From G963665925 sp963676345 (lineage in GTDB: Bacteria > Bacillota > Clostridia > Peptostreptococcales > Acidaminobacteraceae), in assembly GCA_963676345.2 (NCBI GenBank), contig CAXXTS010000006.1, positions 744,001 to 808,000 of the forward strand: a stretch of 64,000 nt of DNA, in the 5' to 3' direction. Position numbers and translations under genes: made by a program. Below are positions 25,793 through 34,380 of the stretch, piece by piece (the stretch's first letter is position 1; each line of letters starts with the position of its first letter). The notes beneath the pieces are model-generated. The model made no database searches. It saw only the letters and a list, made by a program, of their open reading frames with translations, and was not told the DNA's origin.

Positions 25793-27152
25793 GCAGATTA
25801 AAACGCCACTAGACAGTTTCGAACTGTTTTCAATATTTGAAAATACGATGGATGCCATTTTTCTAGACAGTGGGCGAGACCATGAGGGCATGGGACGCTA
25901 CTCCATTATTGCGGTTAGACCCTTTGAAAAACTGGTCAGCAAGAATAGGCGGACATTAATTATAAAAGGCGATGAAACCCTTCCGTTTGATGGCAATCCG
26001 TTTGATGTGGTGCGCAATAAACTAGAGTCATATCAAATGAATTATAAATCGGACCTCCCATTTGTTGGCGGTGCTGTTGGATATTTTGGCTACGACTTGT
26101 GCCATCATGTTGAAACACTGCCGCGTACTGCAGTAGACGATGTAGATATTCCAGATTTATACCTGTGCTTTTATCATGGTGCAATTATTATAGATCATAA
26201 GGAAGGCTGTGTATATATTACAGATGCAGCGTTGAAGTCAGGTGCTGAAGAACGCGTTAATCAAATTGAAGCGGAAATTGAAAAGGCCCATTCAAATCTT
26301 AACGCCGTACAAGTAAAGGCGCACTCCGACGATCTTGAATTTAAACCTAATATGGATAAAGATACCTATTTAAACGCTGTACGACGTATTAAGGAGTATA
26401 TTCGCACTGGCGATATTTACCAGGCGAACATGACCCAGCGCTTTGAAACGGTATTAAGACATAGACCCATTGAGTTATATAAGAAATTAAGAGAAATAAA
26501 TCCAGCGCCATTTGCAGCATACCTGGACTTTGGTAGCGGACAGATAGTCTCAAGCTCACCTGAGCGTTTCCTAAAGGTTAGAGACGGGAACATAGAAACA
26601 CGCCCTATCAAGGGCACGCTGCCGCGTGGGAAGACACCGGAAGAAGACGAAGCCCTTAAAGTGAAGCTTCAAAATAGCAAAAAAGACCGTTCAGAACTTC
26701 TCATGATTGTCGATTTAGAGCGGAATGATTTAAGTCGTGTAGCGAAGACGGGTACGGTTGAAGTACCTGAACTGTTTCTTATTGAGAGTTATGCGACAGT
26801 GCATCATTTAGTATCGACTGTCACTGCACAACTCAGTGAAGAGAAGAGTATTGCAGACTTGCTAGAAGCCTCTTTTCCAGGGGGGTCTATAACTGGGGCG
26901 CCTAAAATTATGGCGATGAAGGTCATTGATGAACTTGAACCGACACAGCGTAATATTTATACAGGCTCTATTGGGTACATTGATTTTAATGGAAACATGG
27001 ACTTAAACATCGTTATTCGAACGATTGTTTGCAAGGAAGACACGGCTTACTTCCAAGTCGGAGGCGGTATCGTATGGGACTCGGATGAGTATCTTGAATA
27101 CGATGAAACCCTAGATAAGGCAAGAGCCCTTATGAATGCACTGAATTATTAA
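25782..27152 (+). CDS. pabB: Aminodeoxychorismate synthase component I
   Basis: 456 residues, chorismate-binding enzyme family. The conserved C-terminal half has GDIYQANMTQRF, PERFL, IKGTLPRG, ELLMIVDLERNDL, FPGGSITGAPK and GSIGYIDFNGNMDLNI. PIKGT is the PabB-type motif with the active-site Lys, supporting aminodeoxychorismate rather than anthranilate synthesis. It uses ammonia from PabA to aminate chorismate. The start overlaps pabA by 11 nt. Confidence 0.93.
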   Translation: MIIKQIKTPLDSFELFSIFENTMDAIFLDSGRDHEGMGRYSIIAVRPFEKLVSKNRRTLIIKGDETLPFDGNPFDVVRNKLESYQMNYKSDLPFVGGAVGYFGYDLCHHVETLPRTAVDDVDIPDLYLCFYHGAIIIDHKEGCVYITDAALKSGAEERVNQIEAEIEKAHSNLNAVQVKAHSDDLEFKPNMDKDTYLNAVRRIKEYIRTGDIYQANMTQRFETVLRHRPIELYKKLREINPAPFAAYLDFGSGQIVSSSPERFLKVRDGNIETRPIKGTLPRGKTPEEDEALKVKLQNSKKDRSELLMIVDLERNDLSRVAKTGTVEVPELFLIESYATVHHLVSTVTAQLSEEKSIADLLEASFPGGSITGAPKIMAMKVIDELEPTQRNIYTGSIGYIDFNGNMDLNIVIRTIVCKEDTAYFQVGGGIVWDSDEYLEYDETLDKARALMNALNY

Positions 27153-27168
27153 AATCTGGAGGCTCACA

Positions 27169-27927
27169 ATGGGCGAAGCACTGGACTATGGATACAGTTT
27201 ATTTGAGACGATACGCTTTCAAGAGAGGACGCCTCAGAACACAAAAGGCCATTACAATAGAATAAAAAATAGTGCACAGGCTCTAGACATTCTATTTGAG
27301 AAGACACAGTCAGACTTTGATCATGAACTCAATGGTCATATTGAAGGCGCTGGGGTTCATACGGGCGCCTTGCGATATCAGCTGCTCAAGCAGGGCACAA
27401 GCTCTAGTGTGCAAATTCAAATAAAGTCAAACCGGTATAAGAAGGACATGTACCTATCTGGTTTTAAAGTGGGGTTAACAGGACTTGTAAAGCATTCTGA
27501 CTCGATTTTAGTCAGACATAAGACCTCCAATTATATGGAGAACCTGCTTGCCCTCAGGCAAATGAAACAAGATGGATTTGATGAGGGTCTCATCATTAAT
27601 GAAAAAAGTAATTTGACAGAGGGGACATATACCAATATATTCTTGATTAAAGAGGGGGCTGTGTATACACCACCCCTTGAAGCTGGGCTACTTGAAGGCA
27701 CTATGCGAGCTCAAGTCTTAAAGTGGTGCACTGAACATCACATAAGGGTATATCTACTAGATATAGCTAAAGATACATTAGAAAGCTATGAATCAGGATT
27801 TTTAACAAATGCCCTCATGGGGATCATGCCGATTCGACAAATCGATCAGGCAATACATTTTGAACTAGAACATGATTTAATACTGCGTATATCAGAAGGC
27901 GTCATGCATGAATGGATACTCGAATAA
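27169..27927 (+). CDS. pabC: Aminodeoxychorismate lyase (class IV aminotransferase fold)
   Basis: 252 residues. A fold-type IV PLP protein with the Schiff-base Lys in RHKTSNYMENL and the phosphate-binding TEGTYTNIFL. It cleaves aminodeoxychorismate to p-aminobenzoate and pyruvate. The N-terminus is short (GEALDYGYSLFETIR) but the start has a good site (CTGGAGG). It is the third gene of the pab-fol operon. A D-amino acid aminotransferase is the alternative by fold, but context favours PabC. Confidence 0.88.
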   Translation: MGEALDYGYSLFETIRFQERTPQNTKGHYNRIKNSAQALDILFEKTQSDFDHELNGHIEGAGVHTGALRYQLLKQGTSSSVQIQIKSNRYKKDMYLSGFKVGLTGLVKHSDSILVRHKTSNYMENLLALRQMKQDGFDEGLIINEKSNLTEGTYTNIFLIKEGAVYTPPLEAGLLEGTMRAQVLKWCTEHHIRVYLLDIAKDTLESYESGFLTNALMGIMPIRQIDQAIHFELEHDLILRISEGVMHEWILE

Positions 27928-27947
27928 CTCAGAAAAGAGGTAGAAAA

Positions 27948-28514
27948 ATGGATAAGAAACGTATTGAAAATGCGGTTCGTGAAATACTATATGCGATAGG
28001 AGAAGACCCAGACCGAGAGGGGCTTGTCGGTACTCCAGACAGAATTGCAAGAATGTATGAGGAAATATTTGCTGGACTCACTCAGGACCCGGGTAAGCAT
28101 CTGGAATTGTTTTTTGAGGAAGAACAACATGAAGAGTTGGTTCTTGTACGTGATATTCCATTTTATTCGATGTGTGAACACCATCTGGTTCCGTTTTTTG
28201 GAAAAGCGCATGTGGCATACATTCCAAAAGATGGCCGTTTAACTGGATTAAGCAAGCTGGCGCGCGTTGTTGAGACGGTCGCAAGACGTCCGCAGCTCCA
28301 GGAACGCCTGAGCTCAAATGTCGCGGACTGTATTATGGAAAAGCTTGCACCGCATGGTGTGATTGTTGTTGTCGAAGCCGAGCATATGTGTATGACAATG
28401 CGGGGTGTAAAGAAGGCTGGCTCTAATACTGTAACGTCAGCGACACGCGGTATTTTTAGAACAGATGCAAAATCAAGAGCTGAAGCAATGAGCTTGATAT
28501 CATTCGGAAAGTAA
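27948..28514 (+). CDS. folE: GTP cyclohydrolase I
   Basis: 188 residues from the ATG at 27948 (AGAGG upstream; the longer ORF from 27912 overlaps pabC without need). Type I GTP cyclohydrolase: EDPDREGLVGTPDRIARMY, zinc ligands in MCEHHLVPF and HMCMTMRG, and SKLARVVE. It converts GTP to dihydroneopterin triphosphate, the first pterin step of folate synthesis. Confidence 0.96.
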   Translation: MDKKRIENAVREILYAIGEDPDREGLVGTPDRIARMYEEIFAGLTQDPGKHLELFFEEEQHEELVLVRDIPFYSMCEHHLVPFFGKAHVAYIPKDGRLTGLSKLARVVETVARRPQLQERLSSNVADCIMEKLAPHGVIVVVEAEHMCMTMRGVKKAGSNTVTSATRGIFRTDAKSRAEAMSLISFGK

Positions 28515-28540
28515 TCAGGTCAAATGAAGCAGGTGAAAAA

Positions 28541-29398
28541 ATGCGGGCGGTAAATCAAAAAAATTATGACATTATAGATATGCGCTTTCAAGATTTTAGT
28601 CTTGAAATTGGAAAACGGACGTATGTTATGGGTATACTCAATGCAACTCCGGATTCTTTTTCAGATGGCGGGAAGTTTAATGAAGTGCAGGCGGGTATAG
28701 AGCATGGGCTTGAAATGGTAGCACAAGGTGCTGATATTATTGATATTGGTGGAGAGTCAACACGACCAGGTTCTGATGAAGTTGGTCTGGCAGAAGAGCT
28801 CGACCGTGTAATTCCATTGATTAGAGGCATACGTGATAAAATTAGTGTGCCGATTTCAATAGATACCTATAAAGCTGAAGTAGCGCGTGAGGCCTTAAAG
28901 GCAGGTGCAAACATTGTAAACGATGTTTGGGGACTCCAGAGAGAGCCTGAAATTGCAAAGGTTGCAGCAGAGGCAGATGCACCGGTAATTGCAATGCACA
29001 ATCAAATAGGAACAGTCTATGATGGAGACATTATTGAATCGATGATTGCATTTTTTAAAAAATCCATTCAAATTGCACTTGATGCTGGCGTTCCCAAAAC
29101 ACATATTGTACTTGATCCGGGCATTGGTTTTGGAAAGACTTCAGAGCAAAATGTGGAAGTTATGGGTCGCTTGTCAGAGCTTCATATACTGGGATATCCT
29201 ATTTTGCTGGGTACGAGCAGAAAGTCGATGATTGGAAAAATTCTGGACTTGCCACCAGCTCAGCGTGTTGAAGGCACTGTAGCGACCAGTGTTGTTGGAG
29301 TGATGGAAGGCATGGAAATCATTCGTGTGCATGATGTAAAGGAAAATTTGCGTGCGGTAAAGGTTGCAGATGCGATTGTGAGGGGCTGGAATGGATAA
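28541..29398 (+). CDS. folP: Dihydropteroate synthase
   Basis: 285 residues. Signatures: MGILNATPDSFSDGG (pterin and phosphate loop), IDIGGESTRPG, and the C-terminal LLGTSRKSMIG. It joins p-aminobenzoate to dihydropterin pyrophosphate and is the sulfonamide target. Start at 28541 with a modest ribosome site (CAGGTG). The end overlaps folB by 8 nt. Confidence 0.95.
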   Translation: MRAVNQKNYDIIDMRFQDFSLEIGKRTYVMGILNATPDSFSDGGKFNEVQAGIEHGLEMVAQGADIIDIGGESTRPGSDEVGLAEELDRVIPLIRGIRDKISVPISIDTYKAEVAREALKAGANIVNDVWGLQREPEIAKVAAEADAPVIAMHNQIGTVYDGDIIESMIAFFKKSIQIALDAGVPKTHIVLDPGIGFGKTSEQNVEVMGRLSELHILGYPILLGTSRKSMIGKILDLPPAQRVEGTVATSVVGVMEGMEIIRVHDVKENLRAVKVADAIVRGWNG

Positions 29399-29756
29399 AA
29401 TTCTCATGAAGAATATGAGCTTCTATGGATATCATGGCGTAATGGCTGAGGAAAAGGTTCTTGGTCAGAAGTTTTTTATAGATGCCATACTTTTTACAGA
29501 TACAAAAAAAGCAGGAACTTCGGATTCTGTCGAAGATACAGTAAGTTATGCAGATGCCTTTGAGGTCGTTAAAGACCATGCTCAAAATAAACGCTATCAT
29601 TTGCTTGAAGCCTTGGTTGAGCAGATTGCTTCTGATTTGCTGTCAAAATTTGATAAAGTAAAGGCTGTTGAAGTAGAAGTCAGAAAACCTGAAGCACCTG
29701 TCCATGGTGTGTTTGATTATTTTGGGGTATCTATACGGAGAGAACGTCATGACTAA
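29391..29756 (+). CDS. folB: Dihydroneopterin aldolase
   Basis: 121 residues, complete. FYGYHGVMAEEKVLGQKF with the catalytic Glu, YADAF, HLLEALVEQIA and VEVRKPEAPV are typical. It cleaves dihydroneopterin to 6-hydroxymethyl-dihydropterin and glycolaldehyde. Overlaps folP and folK by 8 nt each, so translation is coupled. Confidence 0.94.
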   Translation: MDKILMKNMSFYGYHGVMAEEKVLGQKFFIDAILFTDTKKAGTSDSVEDTVSYADAFEVVKDHAQNKRYHLLEALVEQIASDLLSKFDKVKAVEVEVRKPEAPVHGVFDYFGVSIRRERHD

Positions 29757-30222
29757 GGCCTATTTAAGCCTCGGCAGCAACATGGGCATGCGTAAAGACA
29801 ACCTCAAAAGGGCGGTGCGTTATTTAGATGCACATGAGCATATTACTGTAGAATGTGTCTCTTCTTATTATGAAACAGACCCATGGGGTTACACGGATCA
29901 GGAGGCTTTTCTTAATATTGCCCTGGGTCTTGAAACCTCACTGAGCCCTGAGACCCTGCTCAGCGTTTGCCAAGGGGTAGAACAGGCTCTAAAACGTGTT
30001 CGAAAAATTCACTGGGGACCGCGTACAATCGATGTTGACATATTGACTTATGGTGCGTATACTTCTCAGAGTGCCGAGCTAACCATACCGCATCCTCGAA
30101 TGACAGAGCGCGGTTTTGTACTGGTACCACTGGCAGAAATTGCGCCAGAGCTTATTATAAATGGGAAAAAAGTGCTGGATTGGCTTTTGGAAGTTGACCA
30201 GACTGGAATAAGGAAGATTTAA
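29749..30222 (+). CDS. folK: HPPK, 6-hydroxymethyl-dihydropterin pyrophosphokinase
   Basis: 157 residues from the ATG at 29749. SLGSNMGMRKDNL at the N-terminus and the family signature KRVRKIHWGPRTIDVDIL (ATP and Mg binding Asp pair) are present, then PHPRMTERGFVLVPLAEI. It pyrophosphorylates 6-hydroxymethyl-dihydropterin for FolP. The next gene starts one base after its stop. Confidence 0.95.
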   Translation: MTKAYLSLGSNMGMRKDNLKRAVRYLDAHEHITVECVSSYYETDPWGYTDQEAFLNIALGLETSLSPETLLSVCQGVEQALKRVRKIHWGPRTIDVDILTYGAYTSQSAELTIPHPRMTERGFVLVPLAEIAPELIINGKKVLDWLLEVDQTGIRKI

Positions 30223-30223
30223 T

Positions 30224-31003
30224 ATGCGACCTAAAATACTTGTAGGCGAACAGCATATCGTAAAGGTTGGATCACTTGAAATTGGTAAGCCGGGTCATCC
30301 GATTGTCATGGCTGGACCCTGTTCTGTGGAATCAAAGGAGCAGATTTTTCAGACGGCGAGAGCCGTTAAGGCTGCTGGAGCACACATCCTGCGAGGGGGT
30401 GTTTTTAAGCCAAGAACCAGCCCCTATGCTTTTCAGGGGATGGGTAAAGAAGGCCTTCTTCTTATGCGTGCTGCGGCTGATGAAGTTGGAATGCCAATCG
30501 TTACAGAGCTTATGGACGAGAGCAATCTAGACCTTGTTTATCAGTATGCAGATATGATTCAAATCGGATCACGGAATATGTACAATTATTCCCTGCTCAA
30601 GATTGTGGGTCAACTGGACAAGCCTATTTTACTCAAACGCGGTATGAGTGCAACCATTCAGGAATGGATCATGGCTGCTGAGTATATTGCATCGAGTGGA
30701 AATAAAGATGTAGTCCTTTGCGAGCGTGGTATCAGAACCTTTGATACCTATACAAGAAATACACTGGATTTAACGGCAGTACCGATTCTAAAAGGTGAAA
30801 CGGGACTTCCTGTAATTGTTGACCCAAGTCATGGAACAGGTATACGAGACTTGGTTGAGCCCATGTCTATGGCTGCCCTTGCCTGCGGCGCAGACGGTTT
30901 AATGATAGAGGTGCATATTGATCCAGATAACGCGCTTTCTGATGGCCCTCAGTCATTAACCCCTGAGCAGTTTCAGCACCTGATGACAAAAGTTAGACCT
31001 TAG
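30224..31003 (+). CDS. aroF: 3-deoxy-7-phosphoheptulonate (DAHP) synthase, short form
   Basis: 259 residues, class I-beta DAHP synthase without the N-terminal regulatory domain found in some relatives. VMAGPCSVES, RGGVFKPRTSPYAFQG, LLKRGMSATIQEW and DPSHGTGIRD carry substrate and metal ligands. It condenses phosphoenolpyruvate and erythrose 4-phosphate to start the shikimate pathway. As last gene of the pab-fol operon it could supply chorismate for p-aminobenzoate. Ribosome site TAAGGAAG. A terminator follows. Confidence 0.94.
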   Translation: MRPKILVGEQHIVKVGSLEIGKPGHPIVMAGPCSVESKEQIFQTARAVKAAGAHILRGGVFKPRTSPYAFQGMGKEGLLLMRAAADEVGMPIVTELMDESNLDLVYQYADMIQIGSRNMYNYSLLKIVGQLDKPILLKRGMSATIQEWIMAAEYIASSGNKDVVLCERGIRTFDTYTRNTLDLTAVPILKGETGLPVIVDPSHGTGIRDLVEPMSMAALACGADGLMIEVHIDPDNALSDGPQSLTPEQFQHLMTKVRP

Positions 31004-31057
31004 CATCAGCATATGGATGTATCGATCTATGAGAAGGGTAAAATAATCAAATTTAAG

Positions 31058-31110
31058 ACGGTATAGCTTTCTGACCTTTTATGTCTCGGTCGGAAGCTAT
31101 ACCGTTTTTT
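31058..31110. terminator. Terminator at the end of the folate operon
   Basis: ACGGTATAGCTT pairs with AAGCTATACCGT, with inner GACC/GGTC pairing, followed by seven T. It also lies at the end of the converging gene 31110. Confidence 0.88.
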
Positions 31111-32345
31111 TACTGGTCATAGCCATATTCGAGTTCCATATTTCTAAAAAAAGCATAGACTTTAGGTGCCTTGTCTTTCAGTTCCTGATGTGTGGTTTCG
31201 TTTAAATAGTACATGGTAAAGGCCTCAGCAAAGAATTCTTCATCATAGTCGTAATAAGCACCTGTAAAGAGGTCGGCTTCTTCATCAGTTAAGCTAGCAA
31301 AAAGGGTGGTCGTAGAATCCGCACCATATTCTGAAAAGACGACATCATCTACCTGGTGACCGATTTCGTGCAGTTCGAGATTGTGTGACCCATGAGTTTC
31401 ACTTGAGTAACTGTAGCCAATACGTGCCACAATCAGTTGTCCGCCGGCACCTGGAACATCATCCCATGTCAAGCCTGTGTCTTCCCACCCGCGCGGTACT
31501 TCACCACGTAAATAGGTGTATTCAGGTTCATCGGTCATAGGGTTATTAATTAACCGTATGCGTGTTCCATCTTCTATGAGCATTTCAATGTAGTTTTCTG
31601 GAATGCTTCTTATGTTATCTATCATATTCTCAGCTTCTACAACATCGTAGGCATCATCAGGAAGCTCTACAAAGAGTTTAATCAACAAATCATAGACATC
31701 GTCACTGACAAGTTCAACATGTTCTGCGGCATCTCTTTCAAGACGCTCATCATAAACTAAGGACTCTCCGAGTGTGAGAGGGCTGTCTTTCTTTGTGTGA
31801 CGGAGGGTCAACTCTGAAAGATAAGCCAAATCATCTCTCAAGAAAGGTTGGGTTTTTAGCCTGACCTCTTCTTCAAAAGTGATCAAACCAATATCGACCG
31901 CTTTATCAAGCGCGGTGGCCCAAGTGAAGTCTCCTGCGTCAATGCTGTAGCCAAGTGCCTTGAGCATAAAGGTCATATAGGAATTTGCCTGAAGGGCCTG
32001 GTCTGCGCCATACTTACCATTACCAATACCTGAGGCAAGACCATTGTTGTATGCATAGTTAGTCCAGCTGATTCCCCACTGCGGAACATCTGAGAAAACG
32101 GATCTTGTATCTGCGTATTCCCTTACAGCCGAATCCTCTCCAAGCAGTTTGATGAGAATAATTAAGCCTTCAAGTCGCGTAGGCTCGCGTTCGAGTTCAA
32201 AGCCTTTCTCTGAACCTGTAAAGACACCGAGTTCATATAAATCAAAAGCGGAGTCGGTGTGCGTAGCCTGTGTAAGTCCATATGCAGGACAAGTAACAGC
32301 GATTAAAAGTACAAGCAAGCTTGTGATGGTGCGTTTCATTTTCAT
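31110..32345 (-). CDS. Secreted SLH-domain protein with lethal-factor-like zinc peptidase domain
   Basis: 411 residues with a signal peptide (MKMKRTITSLLVLLIAVT, cleavage near AYG). Residues ~30-190 resemble S-layer homology repeats (ELGVFTGS, REPTRLEGLIILIKLLG, WGISWTNYAYNNGLASG), which bind cell-wall polymers. The C-terminal half has the zincin site HEIGHQVD (about residue 324) and, about 50 residues on, EEFFAEAFTMYYL, the pattern of the anthrax lethal factor-like (ATLF) metallopeptidase group. It is likely a surface-bound zinc peptidase. Substrate unknown. Ribosome site AAGGAG. Confidence 0.78.
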   Translation of the reverse strand: MKMKRTITSLLVLLIAVTCPAYGLTQATHTDSAFDLYELGVFTGSEKGFELEREPTRLEGLIILIKLLGEDSAVREYADTRSVFSDVPQWGISWTNYAYNNGLASGIGNGKYGADQALQANSYMTFMLKALGYSIDAGDFTWATALDKAVDIGLITFEEEVRLKTQPFLRDDLAYLSELTLRHTKKDSPLTLGESLVYDERLERDAAEHVELVSDDVYDLLIKLFVELPDDAYDVVEAENMIDNIRSIPENYIEMLIEDGTRIRLINNPMTDEPEYTYLRGEVPRGWEDTGLTWDDVPGAGGQLIVARIGYSYSSETHGSHNLELHEIGHQVDDVVFSEYGADSTTTLFASLTDEEADLFTGAYYDYDEEFFAEAFTMYYLNETTHQELKDKAPKVYAFFRNMELEYGYDQ

Positions 32346-32396
32346 GTCTTTCTCCTTTCTTATATGAGAGTCAATACCCCATAATTCAAAAAATAC

Positions 32397-32425
32397 TTGA
32401 ACTATGTTAGCAGTAGGTGTATAGT
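32397..32425 (+). promoter_or_regulatory. Promoter of the TetR gene
   Basis: TTGAAC (32397-32402), 17 nt, TATAGT (32420-32425), 33 nt before the start codon. Confidence 0.55.
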
Positions 32426-32458
32426 GTTAATGCGAACTGATTTGGATTGGGGTGTATT

Positions 32459-33082
32459 ATGGCGAAGATTTCAGCGGAAGAAAAGAGTTTAACACGGCAA
32501 AAAATCTTAAATTCAAGCCGCATGGTTTTTAGGAAAAAAGGATATGAACAGGCGCAAATACGTGAAATTGCAGAACTTGCTGGTGTTGGTGTCAGTACAA
32601 TTTACGGTTATTATCCTTCAAAAATTGACTTGTTTTTAACCTCCTTCCTATTAAGAACAGATGCGGACCAGCGTGCTACAGATTCTGAGATTATCAAGGC
32701 GCTTGAAAAGGGGCTGACAGATGGGCTTATTGACCTTCTCGTTCTTGCTCAGTTTGCCAATGTTGTAGAAGATAGGGAAATGTTGAAATCATTCTACATT
32801 GCATCTGTATCGGACTTGGCAAAAAATACAAAGTTTAAGAACACAATGCGTGGTGATTGTGCTAAATTGGAATATGTAGCTTATATACTAGAAATATATG
32901 AACGGACAAACAGGCGGCTTTGCGCTTTTTCACTCAAGGCATTAACGGAATGTATTTGGTCAATAATTGAGCATAACGGAACGGATTATTTGCTGTTTGC
33001 AGAACTGACTTTTGAAGACTCGCTTCAACGCATTAAGGATCAATTGAATGTAATTTTTGCAGGTAAATACGAACACTACTAA
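32459..33082 (+). CDS. TetR-family transcriptional regulator
   Basis: 207 residues from the ATG at 32459. The N-terminal TetR helix-turn-helix (TRQKILNSSRMVFRKKGYEQ, then VGVSTIYGYYPSKIDLF) is clear and the C-terminal ligand domain is diverged. The downstream genes on the same strand encode an RND efflux pump, so it probably represses them and possibly itself. The inducer is unknown. Confidence 0.9.
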   Translation: MAKISAEEKSLTRQKILNSSRMVFRKKGYEQAQIREIAELAGVGVSTIYGYYPSKIDLFLTSFLLRTDADQRATDSEIIKALEKGLTDGLIDLLVLAQFANVVEDREMLKSFYIASVSDLAKNTKFKNTMRGDCAKLEYVAYILEIYERTNRRLCAFSLKALTECIWSIIEHNGTDYLLFAELTFEDSLQRIKDQLNVIFAGKYEHY

Positions 33083-33109
33083 ATAGTAAAATATACAATA
33101 ATAAATGGT

Positions 33110-33181
33110 GTGATGCGAATGCATCACATTATTTCAGGAATTAATACGAACAAATTCATATTAATTCATATACAATATGAA
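33110..33181. promoter_or_regulatory. Two palindromes between tetR and the efflux genes
   Basis: GTGATGC-gaat-GCATCAC (33110-33127) could be a weak terminator or an operator. TTCATAT-aca-ATATGAA (33165-33181) is a 17-bp palindrome with related half-sites (AATTCATATTAATTC) just before it. The second is the best candidate TetR operator for the pump genes. Confidence 0.45.
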
Positions 33182-33257
33182 CAAAAACGCTAAAATTCAC
33201 ATTATTACGAAATGGTTCTAAACAAAATAGTATGCATATGTGCACAAGGAGGGCAAT

Positions 33258-34358
33258 ATGAAATTGAAAAAAAGAATGATGACAATCGGGTCAGCACTTC
33301 TGATCATGGCTGCACTTGCAGGATGCGAGGCTCAGGCAGCTGAAACTATTGAAATCATAAAAACGCCAGTTGAGGTAATGGAACTTAAGAGTGAAGAACG
33401 ACAGCAGACGCTTTCCTATATGGGCACTGTGGCACCTGAAAACCAAATGAACTACAGTTTCAAATCAAGTGGACGTTTGGGTGAAGTATTGGTCGTTCCA
33501 GGTCAACAGGTGGAAGCGGGTACTGTACTTGCTAAGTTAGACACTTCAGACATTGAGCTTCAATTGGGGGCTATTCGAGCACAAATGATTGCCGCTGAGC
33601 AGGATGTCACCAAAGCTGAAAATGCCTATGCCTATAATAAAGAAATGCTGGAGAAGATGAACAACCTATACGCATCAGGCAGTATTTCCAAAGATGCGCT
33701 GGATCAGGTTGAACTGAATTTCAACACAATATCCAGTACACTTTCACAGGCAAAAGAGGGCTATCGTGCTGCCAAGGCAAATTACGATTTGTCTGCTTCG
33801 CTTCTTGAAGATGCCATTGTAGTTGCCGCATCAGAAGGGACAGTTTTGGCAGTTCCTTTCGAAGAGGGGGAACTGGTATCTGCAGGTTACCCTGTTGTTG
33901 TGATGCGCAGTGCTATGAAGGTGGTTCAAGTTGGTTTGTCTCAAGATGATGTTGAGCTTATACGGCTGAATACAGATGTGCACATTGAAGCGGGCTCAGA
34001 GACCATTCCTGGAGAAATTGTTGAACTAAATGATATGCCGGACCAATATACTCGGACATTTCTTGCAAAAGTTAGGGTCAAGAGCGCGGACCTTCGACTT
34101 GGGAAGATTGTTGACGTGAAATTTGAAACGGGTAACGAAAGGGGAATTTGGCTTCCACTAGACAGTATCATGTCTGACGGGGAACAGTATGTGTATGTGA
34201 TTCAAGACGGGCGTGCCTTCAAAAAAACGATAGCGATTGAGAACATTACAGGATTTGAAGCTAAGGTCAGTGGGCTAGATGATGGTGAAATGGTTGTCGT
34301 ATCTGGTATTAAAAAACTAACGGATGGAACGGCAGTCGAAATTGCACAGGCCAAGTAG
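33258..34358 (+). CDS. RND efflux membrane fusion lipoprotein
   Basis: 366 residues from the ATG at 33258 (AAGGAGGG upstream). Lipobox LAGC, then a HlyD/AcrA-like order: beta-barrel/lipoyl half (GRLGEVLVVPGQQVEAGTVL), alpha-helical hairpin (~residues 95-185), second lipoyl half (AASEGTVLAV) and barrel/membrane-proximal domains. It links the RND pump to the outside and stabilises it. The RND gene begins 22 bases later. In a Gram-positive cell without outer membrane such pumps export lipophilic compounds across the membrane or wall. Confidence 0.9.
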   Translation: MKLKKRMMTIGSALLIMAALAGCEAQAAETIEIIKTPVEVMELKSEERQQTLSYMGTVAPENQMNYSFKSSGRLGEVLVVPGQQVEAGTVLAKLDTSDIELQLGAIRAQMIAAEQDVTKAENAYAYNKEMLEKMNNLYASGSISKDALDQVELNFNTISSTLSQAKEGYRAAKANYDLSASLLEDAIVVAASEGTVLAVPFEEGELVSAGYPVVVMRSAMKVVQVGLSQDDVELIRLNTDVHIEAGSETIPGEIVELNDMPDQYTRTFLAKVRVKSADLRLGKIVDVKFETGNERGIWLPLDSIMSDGEQYVYVIQDGRAFKKTIAIENITGFEAKVSGLDDGEMVVVSGIKKLTDGTAVEIAQAK

Positions 34359-34380
34359 AAAGGTTTTGGAGGTGGATGAC

